The notes under the pieces: model-generated
The model's database searches: none
What the model was told of the DNA's origin: nothing
Seen by the model: the letters and a program-made list of their open reading frames with translations, nothing else
Program-made: the position numbers and the translations under genes
DNA from: Candidatus Hodarchaeota archaeon
GTDB lineage: Archaea > Asgardarchaeota > Heimdallarchaeia > Hodarchaeales > YT1-039
DNA: 8,965 bases
Assembly (NCBI GenBank): GCA_016840025.1
Contig: JAEOTF010000480.1
Coordinates: 1 to 8,965, forward strand
Direction: 5' to 3'
In this document: positions 1 to 5,975 of the stretch, piece by piece
Position numbering within the stretch: position 1 is the first letter of the stretch
Layout of the letters: the number at the start of each line of letters is the position of its first letter

Positions 1-120
1 AGACACTCTAAGATTTTCAGAACAATATTAGTACAATACAGAAGGCTCCTTTTTAGTACCAAAAATGAAATAATGATTCTGCATTATGAACCAACTCTAT
101 TTATCCAGTAACCTGTTGAT

Positions 121-131
121 AAATTATAAAA
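121..131 (+). promoter_or_regulatory. Probable TATA box for the SDR gene
   Basis: The sequence AAATTATAAAA fits an archaeal TATA element. Transcription would start about 25 bases downstream, giving a leader of roughly 60 bases before the ATG at 217. A second TATA-like string (GTATATAT, about 198-205) is too close to the start codon to drive this gene. No clear BRE was identified, so this is a consensus-based call only. Confidence 0.35.
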
Positions 132-205
132 CGATTGAGGGGTGAATATAATCTATCGAGATCTGGAAGGAAGTAACTTTATTTGAAGAGAAATAGAGTA
201 TATAT

Positions 206-210
206 GAGGT
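206..210 (+). promoter_or_regulatory. Ribosome binding site fixing the SDR start
   Basis: GAGGT lies six bases before the ATG at 217. This spacing favours 217 over the second in-frame ATG four codons in, at residue 4. Confidence 0.6.
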
Positions 211-216
211 TGGAAA

Positions 217-1122
217 ATGGTACAAATGAGAAATCCTACAAATACTAAGGGTGAAAAGTCTGTTCTGGTCACTGGTGCTAGTTCAGGTATTGGAAGAGCA
301 ATAACTGAATATTTAGCAGGAAGAGGGTTCTTTGTCTTCGCAGGAGCTCGGAGTCAACAAGCAATTGATGAGCTTGATTCCTTGGAAAACGTCATTGGAG
401 TGAGACTTGACGTCACAAGTGTAGATGACCTCCAAGTGGTCTTCGATACGGTCAAGGAGAGGAAAATAGTCTTGTTTGGGCTTGTAAACAACGCAGCGGT
501 TGCAGTTGCGGGGGCATTTGCGGATTTGGACGTTGGGTTACTCAGAAAGCAATTTGAGGTGAATGTTTTCGGCCAGCATCAAGCTGTGAGGGGTTTCCTC
601 CCAATGCTGAGAGAGACAAAGGGAAGGATTGTGAATATAAGCTCTATAGCTGGGCTTCTTGTGGTGCCCTATATCTGCGCCTATGTCATGAGTAAGTATG
701 CATTGGAGGCTTACTCTGAAGGACTTGCACGTGAACTGGAAAAATATGAAATCAAGGTCAGTATCGTGGAACCAGGAGACATTAAGACCTCAGTCGTGAA
801 AAAAATACATGGAGCGTTCCTCGAACGAGCTGAGAGGAAAACAGACTATACAGAAGAGTACAAACAGATGGCAGAGAGCTTTATCATGAGTCTTGAGAAC
901 AGACCTGACCCAGTAATAGTTGCAGAGGCTGTCTTCCATGCTCTTTCTTCAGAAGTTCCACATTCTCGGTATGTTGTTGGAAGTAAGAACGAGGAGAAAT
1001 TTACGTTCTCAGTACTACTGTCCCGGATTCTTGAGATTAATGAAGGTCTGAAAGAGAAATGGAGCTTTGAAGAGATTAACAGACTTCTTACTGAAGTCCG
1101 CCAGCAAAGAGCAGAAGAATAG
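217..1122 (+). CDS. Short-chain dehydrogenase/reductase (classical SDR)
   Basis: This is a cytosolic NAD(P)-dependent oxidoreductase of the classical SDR family, 301 residues with an N-terminal Rossmann fold. The cofactor motif TGASSGIG is at residues 19-26, the adenine-contacting Asp in LDVT at 65, NNAA at 91-94 and the structural Asn in VNVFG at 116. The active site is Ser142/Ser143 in NISSIAG, Tyr156 and Lys160 in YVMSK, followed by the PG motif at 186-187. All catalytic residues are present, so the enzyme should be active. The C-terminal extension after residue 190 is long and charged, as in retinol and 17-beta-hydroxysteroid dehydrogenase-like members, which act on hydrophobic alcohols or ketones. 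The substrate cannot be read from sequence. The start is supported by GAGGT six bases upstream. The gene stands alone and converges with the polyprenol kinase gene. A prenyl-alcohol substrate is conceivable from that neighbour, but this is guesswork. Confidence 0.93.
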   Translation: MVQMRNPTNTKGEKSVLVTGASSGIGRAITEYLAGRGFFVFAGARSQQAIDELDSLENVIGVRLDVTSVDDLQVVFDTVKERKIVLFGLVNNAAVAVAGAFADLDVGLLRKQFEVNVFGQHQAVRGFLPMLRETKGRIVNISSIAGLLVVPYICAYVMSKYALEAYSEGLARELEKYEIKVSIVEPGDIKTSVVKKIHGAFLERAERKTDYTEEYKQMAESFIMSLENRPDPVIVAEAVFHALSSEVPHSRYVVGSKNEEKFTFSVLLSRILEINEGLKEKWSFEEINRLLTEVRQQRAEE

Positions 1123-1133
1123 TCATAAAGCTT

Positions 1134-1198
1134 AGATAACCAAGTTGTAGCACATAAAAGCTACTTGAAGTAGGGCGGTTATCTTGCTGATTTTCTTT
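1134..1198 (+). terminator. Possible hairpin plus T-run terminator after SDR
   Basis: AGATAACC (1134-1141) is perfectly inverted as GGTTATCT (1177-1184). Inside it a second pair, GTAGC (1147-1151) and GCTAC (1160-1164), closes an eight-base loop. TTTTCTTT follows at 1191-1198. The arrangement suits termination of the SDR transcript just before the convergent kinase gene ends at 1228. The T-run alone may be enough in archaea. Confidence 0.4.
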
Positions 1199-1227
1199 AG
1201 GATAGAAAAAATGAAATTGAATGGCAC

Positions 1228-2052
1228 CTAAAGATTATCCAAAGGACGAAGCCAAACAACGAATTCTGATCCAAGAGCGAAATCAATGATTAATAGTATT
1301 ATTACTACTGTTACTGGGATTAATAAGTTATCAACATCGGACGGAGATAAAGCTTCGATAATCATTGTAACAATGGCGAGTATTACGATCACAATGATTA
1401 TCATCATTATGTCTTCACCCGGGTACGCAAGAACGGCATCAGTAGCATCGAGTGGTCCTCCTATGATACCCAATATGCTTAGAAATACCAAGGAACCTAA
1501 AATACTGAATGTTAAGAATCCAATCGAGCCTTCAATTGACTTTTCCCTACCAAGGGTTTTATATTTACGGTTACCCCATCGCTGCCCAATATAAGGAGCG
1601 AACCCATCTCCCCATCCAACAATAGCCATCATTAACATGCCTGCATAAGAACCAAACAGCAGCGTACCAGCAGCCATCATAACAATGGTGAAGTATAATG
1701 GGCCTTTGAGAAGTTCTGAGGGATCTCCAGTTCGTGTCATCGTTTTAACATCAGGATCATCGGCTGTACCTTTTGTACCTTTCTGAATAAACGTCAAGAA
1801 GAATAAAAATGGTACTACTATGTTGAAAGCGAAACTCCAACCATCAGAAGTATCCATAAACAACCAAACCCAAATAAACGATCCAGCTGCGGTATGAATG
1901 ACTTTACGTGATAGATCTGAACTAAATTTTCCACTAGTCACAAGTTTATCCATAACTGCGATTATACCTTTGATGTATACCATCATTATGACAACACCAA
2001 AGATCAAATTCCACGCCCATGGAAAATCTTCCAAAAAAGTAATGTAGCCCAT
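1228..2052 (-). CDS. Polyprenol (phytol/farnesol/dolichol) kinase-like membrane protein
   Basis: This 274-residue integral membrane protein belongs to the CTP-dependent lipid kinase superfamily (SEC59 dolichol kinase, VTE5 phytol kinase, FOLK farnesol kinase, related to CDP-diglyceride synthetase). Family hallmarks appear in order: RKVIHTAAG at 49-57, RTGDPSELLKGPLY at 107-120 (the RxGDxxELLxGPL pattern typical of VTE5/FOLK), GWGDGFAPYIG at 146-156, GREKSIEGSIG at 168-178 and a C-terminal EALSPSDVDN at 233-242. Hydrophobic segments lie near 15-33, 57-90, 120-145, 178-198, 213-234 and 243-262. Family knowledge suggests it phosphorylates a prenyl alcohol with CTP, allowing salvage of geranylgeraniol or phytol-like chains, or of dolichol, in the cell membrane. 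The exact alcohol is uncertain. The start ATG has AGGTGA at 2059-2064 on the minus strand, six bases away. It lies downstream of the zinc-ribbon coiled-coil gene in the same direction, 141 bases away, with an AT-rich repeat between that may carry its own promoter. Confidence 0.85.
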   Translation of the reverse strand: MGYITFLEDFPWAWNLIFGVVIMMVYIKGIIAVMDKLVTSGKFSSDLSRKVIHTAAGSFIWVWLFMDTSDGWSFAFNIVVPFLFFLTFIQKGTKGTADDPDVKTMTRTGDPSELLKGPLYFTIVMMAAGTLLFGSYAGMLMMAIVGWGDGFAPYIGQRWGNRKYKTLGREKSIEGSIGFLTFSILGSLVFLSILGIIGGPLDATDAVLAYPGEDIMMIIIVIVILAIVTMIIEALSPSDVDNLLIPVTVVIILLIIDFALGSEFVVWLRPLDNL

Positions 2053-2058
2053 TTATAT

Positions 2059-2064
2059 TCACCT
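2059..2064 (-). promoter_or_regulatory. Ribosome binding site of the polyprenol kinase
   Basis: On the minus strand AGGTGA stands six bases before the ATG at 2052-2050, which settles that start. Confidence 0.6.
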
Positions 2065-2075
2065 GATCAATTTTT

Positions 2076-2102
2076 ATTTAATTATTTAATTATTTAATTA
2101 TT
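2076..2102. repeat. Short AT tandem repeat (8-bp unit, 3.4 copies)
   Basis: ATTTAATT occurs three times in perfect tandem (2076-2083, 2084-2091, 2092-2099), followed by a partial ATT. It lies 24-50 bases upstream of the kinase start on the minus strand, where it reads as repeated TTAAATAA-like strings that could serve as TATA boxes. It also supplies the stop codon of the 35-codon micro-ORF. Copy number is likely to vary between strains through replication slippage. Confidence 0.8.
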
Positions 2103-2201
2103 GCCTATTGAAGAACTCCAACCGAATTTGTCCATGATCACGAATTTTCCATTCAATTCCTTCATCATTTTATCTAATATCATATGTAACCGTTTACTCA
2201 T
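2094..2201 (-). CDS. Overlapping micro-ORF, 35 residues, possibly a gene remnant
   Basis: An ATG at 2201-2199 opens 35 codons ending with TAA at 2096-2094. The start overlaps the last eight bases of the zinc-ribbon coiled-coil gene in another frame, an arrangement compatible with translational coupling. No good ribosome site is visible. The peptide contains ILDKMMKELNGKFVIMDKFG, which loosely recalls the first helix and strand of Roadblock/LC7 domains (an LxxLLxxLxG pattern leading to a VxDxxG turn), but it stops where the rest of the domain should follow. It may be a real small protein, the degraded start of a Roadblock gene, or chance. The likeness is weak and judged by eye. Confidence 0.3.
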   Translation of the reverse strand: MSKRLHMILDKMMKELNGKFVIMDKFGWSSSIGNN

Positions 2202-2898
2202 TAATTGTTTGCTCTAGCTGACTGATTTTTCGTTCTTGAGTGGCAATAATTGCATCTTTCTTTCGAATTTGCGCTCTTAATTGATTTAATTCTTCTTCAT
2301 AGCCATTTGTATCTTCTGTACCTGTTTGCCGTAATTGAAGTTCCTGAATATTGTCATCTTTCTTATTGAGTTCAGTCTTGAATTGCGCTTCTTGCGCTTT
2401 AAGCTGATTTTGTAGATCCATAATATTTTCATTAAGATGGCGTATTTCGGTCGTGGAATGATCTTCCTGCCTTTTTTCCAGTTCAAGTTCATATTTTGCC
2501 TTTAGATCTTTTAGTTGATACTCAAGATCCATTATACGCTCATTTAGATGACGAACTTCAACAGATTCTTCCTTTTCACTTCCCTTCTCTAGTTGAGCTT
2601 TAAGTTGAGTGATAATTTCATCTTTCTCTTTTAAAGAGTGCTCTAATTCAGAATTTTTTCGGGATAACGTCCCTTCAACTTGTCTAATTTGATCCTCTTT
2701 CTCTTCTACCTTCTTATTTAGTTCGTTAATCCTAGCAGCTAATCTTTCTTTCTCATCCATTTTTCTTTCTGCTTCTTGTTTCGCAATTAATGCTGTAGGG
2801 GAAGGAAGATCAGATTTTGGTTTTTTACTCGCCGTTGCTATACATACACTGCACTGTTTTCCAGTAAAAAAGGCGCCACATTGCATACAAATCGGCAT
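2194..2898 (-). CDS. Zinc-ribbon plus coiled-coil protein, unknown function
   Basis: This 234-residue soluble protein has two visible parts. The first 20 residues carry two CxxC pairs (Cys4/Cys7 and Cys16/Cys19), which should form a small zinc ribbon. From about residue 35 to the end it is almost entirely charged heptad-like helix rich in Glu, Lys, Gln and Leu, so a long coiled coil is expected. The coil contains an internal duplication: EVRHLNERIMDLEYQLK at 114-130 recurs as EIRHLNENIMDLQNQLK at 151-167, an offset of 37 residues. No catalytic motif is seen. By analogy it may be a scaffold or tether whose zinc ribbon docks a partner. The ATG start has GGAGGT at 2910-2915 on the minus strand, with an 11-base spacing that is a little long. 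The gene is divergent from the UbiA gene and may share its AT-rich promoter region. Confidence 0.8.
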   Translation of the reverse strand: MPICMQCGAFFTGKQCSVCIATASKKPKSDLPSPTALIAKQEAERKMDEKERLAARINELNKKVEEKEDQIRQVEGTLSRKNSELEHSLKEKDEIITQLKAQLEKGSEKEESVEVRHLNERIMDLEYQLKDLKAKYELELEKRQEDHSTTEIRHLNENIMDLQNQLKAQEAQFKTELNKKDDNIQELQLRQTGTEDTNGYEEELNQLRAQIRKKDAIIATQERKISQLEQTINE

Positions 2899-2909
2899 TA
2901 GTTAATAGA

Positions 2910-2915
2910 ACCTCC
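2910..2915 (-). promoter_or_regulatory. Ribosome binding site of the zinc-ribbon gene
   Basis: GGAGGT on the minus strand is a near-perfect Shine-Dalgarno core, 11 bases from the ATG at 2898. No alternative start codon in frame gives better spacing. Confidence 0.5.
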
Positions 2916-2937
2916 AATTTTCATTACAAAATACATT

Positions 2938-2954
2938 GTTTTAAAAATATACAA
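2938..2954. promoter_or_regulatory. AT-rich box in the divergent promoter region
   Basis: GTTTTAAAAATATACAA sits between two divergent genes and reads as a TATA-like element on either strand. On minus it would start transcription near 2925, just before the ribosome site of the zinc-ribbon gene. On plus it would start near 2975, leaving a leader of about 50 bases before the UbiA gene. Two separate boxes are also possible. Confidence 0.35.
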
Positions 2955-3010
2955 ATTATTCCTTTATGTTGACTACTTTCCTAAAAGACTAATTAAAAAA
3001 AAAGAGTTTT

Positions 3011-3016
3011 GAGGAG
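3011..3016 (+). promoter_or_regulatory. Ribosome binding site of the UbiA gene
   Basis: GAGGAG ends eight bases before the ATG at 3025, supporting that start. Confidence 0.6.
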
Positions 3017-3024
3017 AGAGTTAA

Positions 3025-3966
3025 ATGCCTGTCACCTTAAATCCGCTTAAACCACTCGCAAGGAGATATCCACGGATTTATCAATATCGTTTTGATGCAG
3101 GATTCATTTTTGCTTCTTATTTTCTATTAGGTGCAATAATGGCCCTTCAGCCAGTAGATAACATTGCTTCATTCATTTGGAGAATCTTCTGTGGATTTAT
3201 TTGTGTGTACAGTTATACTTTTTTCGCTTTTTTCATCAATGATCTCTTTGATGCGCCATTTGATGCCTTGGATCCTAAAAAAAGCACACGTAATCTATTC
3301 CTTAATAAATACAAAGAAAACCGTTTGGCCCCGTACTCAATTCTTTCAATTGCTGTTCTTATTGCTCTCGGGACAGCTTGGGCACTTGGAACATTAACAT
3401 TAGCAGTCACCATAGTTGGTCTTCTCATGGGAATGTTTTATTCATCACCTCCAATTCGAGCTAAAAATCGCCCTTTGCTTGATATATTCTTTCATGCTGT
3501 TGCATTAGGAGGTAATATTCTCGTTCTAGGGTATCTAATATGTCAATCAGGTGATCTTCTACTAGTTATTCTCTATCTCTACGCTTCTCTTGATTCTATC
3601 TGGATTGAATTAAATAATCAGATTCGTGATTTTGAGATAGATAAAAAAGGTGAACAAACAACCACATTCACTTGGCTTGGTTACGAGAAGGGAATTATAT
3701 TACATCGTCTTGTTATCTTCTTAATAATTATAACACTAGGAGTTGCTATTGGAATCAACCTTGATTCATTAGATCCTCAAGATGATTTCATCTTCTTTTG
3801 GTTCGCAGTATTAGGTATTAGTATATCAATTCTAGTCTCTCTAATATTTCTAGCTTTTTCTAGACGTTTTACAAGATTAGAACAATACACTCAAGTTCGT
3901 AACTACACTGTGCATCCATTTCTTGGGCTTTTATTTATTATTGCAGTTATCCCTCGTTTCCTTTAG
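3025..3966 (+). CDS. UbiA-superfamily prenyltransferase
   Basis: This 313-residue polytopic membrane enzyme of the UbiA family transfers a prenyl chain from a prenyl diphosphate to an acceptor. The first Asp-rich motif is complete at 72-80 (NDLFDAPFD, matching NDxxDxxxD). The second is NQIRDFEID at 198-206 (DxxxD with Asp202 and Asp206). These bind magnesium and the diphosphate. YSSPPIR at 139-145 is the usual family signature in the loop between them. About eight hydrophobic helices are visible, for example near 25-42, 52-71, 104-121, 124-138, 155-172, 176-192, 226-244, 260-283 and 297-312. The acceptor cannot be assigned. The residues after the first motif (DPKKSTR, 83-89) differ from what I recall of geranylgeranylglyceryl-phosphate synthases and are closer to carotenoid-elongase-like or uncharacterised archaeal members, a low-confidence impression. 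The polyprenol kinase two genes away fits a shared isoprenoid theme. Confidence 0.9.
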   Translation: MPVTLNPLKPLARRYPRIYQYRFDAGFIFASYFLLGAIMALQPVDNIASFIWRIFCGFICVYSYTFFAFFINDLFDAPFDALDPKKSTRNLFLNKYKENRLAPYSILSIAVLIALGTAWALGTLTLAVTIVGLLMGMFYSSPPIRAKNRPLLDIFFHAVALGGNILVLGYLICQSGDLLLVILYLYASLDSIWIELNNQIRDFEIDKKGEQTTTFTWLGYEKGIILHRLVIFLIIITLGVAIGINLDSLDPQDDFIFFWFAVLGISISILVSLIFLAFSRRFTRLEQYTQVRNYTVHPFLGLLFIIAVIPRFL

Positions 3967-3974
3967 ATCCGCAG

Positions 3975-3985
3975 TTCTTTCTTTT
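3975..3985 (+). terminator. T-rich terminator after UbiA
   Basis: TTCTTTCTTTT begins nine bases after the UbiA stop codon. Pyrimidine-rich T tracts on the coding strand commonly end archaeal transcripts. No hairpin is evident. Confidence 0.4.
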
Positions 3986-4070
3986 AATACATAATCTCCT
4001 CTCATAATTTTTAATTTCATCATATTGAAAAGCTCTATTTTGAGGGTCACTAATTGTACCAGAAATTCAC

Positions 4071-4080
4071 TTGATATATC
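4071..4080 (+). promoter_or_regulatory. TATA-like box placing transcription start at the TTG codon
   Basis: TTGATATATC is centred about 28 bases before the TTG at 4104. With normal archaeal spacing, transcription would begin within a few bases of that codon, implying a leaderless or nearly leaderless mRNA. This agrees with the lack of a clear ribosome site there. Confidence 0.35.
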
Positions 4081-4103
4081 ACTAAAGCTATGAGCTGAGT
4101 CCT

Positions 4104-5306
4104 TTGAGTGAAGTAACCCCGTACATTGATACTGTTGATGAGTTAATTCGCACTCAAGAAGGTAGGAGTAAAAAAGCGATTATTTATGTGACAGGTCCCA
4201 TAAAAACACGAATAAGAAACGCTAGCGGAAGGAGCTACTCAAGAACTGACCTGATTCGCTTAATTGATGCTCTAGAAAAGAAAATAACAGAATCAACAAT
4301 AGAAACCTTGGAAATTCTCGGTGTTGATGTCCTGAAATTTCTCAATACTATCTCCGAAAGCATGAGAGATCAGCTTGCTGACCAAATAAGTAACGAACTT
4401 AACCCTACTGAAGCTGAGTCTTCTACAACTCTCGCTATTATTGAAACGGAGCGAGACCATCTCAAAATGCAATTAGAAAATGTTGGTACAAAATTGCTAG
4501 AAGCCCATGCAAAAATAGAGGATCTTGAAAGAGCGTTCGGCACTCGTGATGAAGTCGTTCAAAATGTGTCAATGGATTCTCTTACAAATCAGATCAATAA
4601 ATTAGAAGAAGAAAAATCTGAACTAAGTGAACAAGTTAGTCAATTCTTTACTAAAGTGCATGGGATGGAAGTAGACCTTGCTAAGACACGTACATTGCTT
4701 AAAGGAAATCAAGAAAAAGCTGAGAAATGGGAGAAGGCATATTTCGAGAGTCGAGATGAATTAAAGAGTATAGAGATGATGTTTTTTAAAAATCAAGCCT
4801 TATATCAAGATGTTACTGAAAAAGCTGAAAAATATGAAGGAGAGCTAATTCAAATCAAAGATGTACTAAAGGAGACTGAATCTAGCTCACAAAAGTGGGA
4901 ACAGGCCTATCAAAACTGTCAGGAACAACTAACATTGGTTAAGGATAGATTCCAAGAAACTCCTCCATCAGTTGCTTCGGAAGAACAAATCTTACAAGTT
5001 CAAGAATTATTAAGTGAGGGTGTAGGTGGAAAAGATTGGTCTGATGAAGAAAAAGAACTCATGCTCAGTTTCTTCAAATCAAAAGATGCAGAAGAGAAAG
5101 AATTACAGTCTTTAGTTGAGAGGATTCTGATTAAACATAGTAAAACAAAGAAGAATGTAAATAAAAAGACCATTATAAACGAGATTGAAAGAAAATCAAA
5201 ACGAATATTCGATGAAAATGAAAAAGAAGAATTAATAAATTATATTGAAGTATTTGTAAAAGAAAAAGGATGGAAAGAGACAGCAGCAAAAATCGTCTTT
5301 AAATAA
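4104..5306 (+). CDS. Long coiled-coil protein, unknown function, TTG start
   Basis: I do not recognise this 400-residue protein. Residues 1-95 look like a compact mixed alpha/beta or helical domain (it includes KKAIIYVTG at 23-31 and two helices up to 85). About 105-285 is coiled coil, and 290-400 is a helical, Lys/Glu-rich C-terminal region including a WSDEEKELM segment at 312-320. In the coil an aromatic-anchored motif recurs: KWEKAY at 208-213, KYEGEL at 243-248 and KWEQAY at 264-269. The spacings are 35 and 21 residues, both whole heptads. No membrane segment, signal peptide or catalytic motif is seen. The frame is closed by TAA at 4083-4085. TTG at 4104 is the best start, CTG at 4095 is the only other near-start codon before it, and the first in-frame ATG is at residue 87, inside the conserved-looking region. 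It may be structural or a scaffold; SMC-like ATPase motifs are absent. Confidence 0.75.
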   Translation: MSEVTPYIDTVDELIRTQEGRSKKAIIYVTGPIKTRIRNASGRSYSRTDLIRLIDALEKKITESTIETLEILGVDVLKFLNTISESMRDQLADQISNELNPTEAESSTTLAIIETERDHLKMQLENVGTKLLEAHAKIEDLERAFGTRDEVVQNVSMDSLTNQINKLEEEKSELSEQVSQFFTKVHGMEVDLAKTRTLLKGNQEKAEKWEKAYFESRDELKSIEMMFFKNQALYQDVTEKAEKYEGELIQIKDVLKETESSSQKWEQAYQNCQEQLTLVKDRFQETPPSVASEEQILQVQELLSEGVGGKDWSDEEKELMLSFFKSKDAEEKELQSLVERILIKHSKTKKNVNKKTIINEIERKSKRIFDENEKEELINYIEVFVKEKGWKETAAKIVFK

Positions 5307-5350
5307 CAAAAAAACTGAATTAATATCCTGGATAATTATGCAGTTGATAA

Positions 5351-5357
5351 GAGAGGT
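5351..5357 (+). promoter_or_regulatory. Ribosome binding site that decides a TTG start
   Basis: GAGAGGT lies eight bases before the TTG at 5366. Because an in-frame TAA stands at 5348-5350, TTG is the only usable start upstream of the first family motif. Confidence 0.65.
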
Positions 5358-5365
5358 CTCAAAGT

Positions 5366-5863
5366 TTGTTACCTCCCGCTCATCTCTTTATTGCTCTTTT
5401 TTTCGGTACTATTAGCATGCTAGCATTAGACCGAGTTACATTAGAAGGGTTTTTTATCGTATGTGTGGGTGGATTACTTCCTGATTTTGATTATATTGTC
5501 TATTTTCTACGTAAAGAGGGTTTTAATCATGAAATAAGCCATCATACTTGGATTACACACACTCCTATCCCATTTTGGAGTTTTGCAGTAGTAATTCTAT
5601 TCTTGGATTATCCCCTCTTCAGTTTCCTTTTCTTTATAGGAACTACAATTCATCTATTGCTAGACTGTATTGGAGGTGGTGATGGCATAATGTGGCTTTA
5701 TCCCTTTTCACGCCACCAGTTTGGCATTTTAATTCTTAATAAAATTGGTGGAGAGTGGTTACAGGAGTATTGGAGCTATTGGTACTTTCGATGGATAGAA
5801 ATTCTTTCAGTAATTTTTTCTACCTTTCTTATTCTTTGGTTTCTGTGTTATGTAGTCTTTTGA
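5366..5863 (+). CDS. YdjM-like membrane-bound metal-dependent hydrolase
   Basis: This 165-residue membrane protein has the pattern of the YdjM (LexA-binding, inner-membrane hydrolase) family. Candidate metal ligands appear in the family order: His6 near the N terminus, LLPDFDY at 37-43 (Asp40, Asp42), SHHTWITHT at 58-66 (His59/His60 and His65) and HLLLD at 96-100 (His96, Asp100), followed by a conserved-looking YPFSR at 112-116. Hydrophobic segments lie around 7-21, 27-38, 68-92 and 145-165. The physiological substrate of this family is not established. Members are usually described as phospholipase- or phosphoesterase-like by sequence only. The gene starts with TTG behind a good ribosome site, 59 bases after the coiled-coil gene and in the same direction, so the two may be cotranscribed. 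Confidence 0.8.
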   Translation: MLPPAHLFIALFFGTISMLALDRVTLEGFFIVCVGGLLPDFDYIVYFLRKEGFNHEISHHTWITHTPIPFWSFAVVILFLDYPLFSFLFFIGTTIHLLLDCIGGGDGIMWLYPFSRHQFGILILNKIGGEWLQEYWSYWYFRWIEILSVIFSTFLILWFLCYVVF

Positions 5864-5962
5864 ATTTCCAGAATAAATATAAAAGCTTAATTATTGACAA
5901 ATGAAAATATACCTTTAGATAAAAAGTCACAACTATTCTTAAGTTAACTATTATGCTCGAAT

Positions 5963-5970
5963 CTTCTTTT
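5963..5970 (+). terminator. T-rich stretch between convergent genes
   Basis: CTTCTTTT precedes the end of the HAD gene and may terminate the plus-strand transcript. On the minus strand the nearest T tract is CTTTTT at 5921-5926. Both are weak signals. The rest of the 112-base gap shows no gene. Confidence 0.25.
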
Positions 5971-5975
5971 ATTAT

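Larger units (their letters stand above)
1..216. other. Leader region upstream of the dehydrogenase gene
   Basis: No convincing gene is visible here. Plus-strand frame 1 is open from the window edge to a TAA at 109-111 (36 codons), but the translation has no recognisable motif. It could be the tail of an upstream gene or chance. A GTG at 142 opens a 14-codon ORF ending in TGA; it has no properly spaced ribosome site and is probably not real. The stretch holds a TATA-like box near 121-131 and the ribosome site of the next gene at 206-210. Confidence 0.5.

Noticed and set aside
142..186. 14-codon GTG ORF in the leader of the SDR gene
   Set aside because: The GAGG upstream is too close to the GTG, and the peptide has no regulatory codon runs suggesting a leader peptide.
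1134..1184. Nested inverted repeats considered as a tRNA or other structured RNA
   Set aside because: The arms do not form a cloverleaf, there is no T-loop consensus, and position plus the following T-run fit a terminator better.
1286..1594. 102-codon plus-strand ORF inside the polyprenol kinase gene
   Set aside because: It is antisense to conserved kinase motifs, its product is low-complexity Ile/Thr/Ser and no family pattern is seen.
2076..2102. AT tandem repeat considered as a CRISPR or origin element
   Set aside because: The unit is only 8 bases with no spacers, and no replication-initiator gene or origin-box motif is nearby.
2286..2492. 68-codon ORF in another frame of the coiled-coil gene
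   Set aside because: It is a frame shadow of repetitive Lys/Glu codons in the zinc-ribbon coiled-coil protein.
3164..3428. 77- and 71-codon ORFs on both strands within the UbiA gene
   Set aside because: They overlap the conserved Asp-rich motif of UbiA in other frames and have no features of their own.
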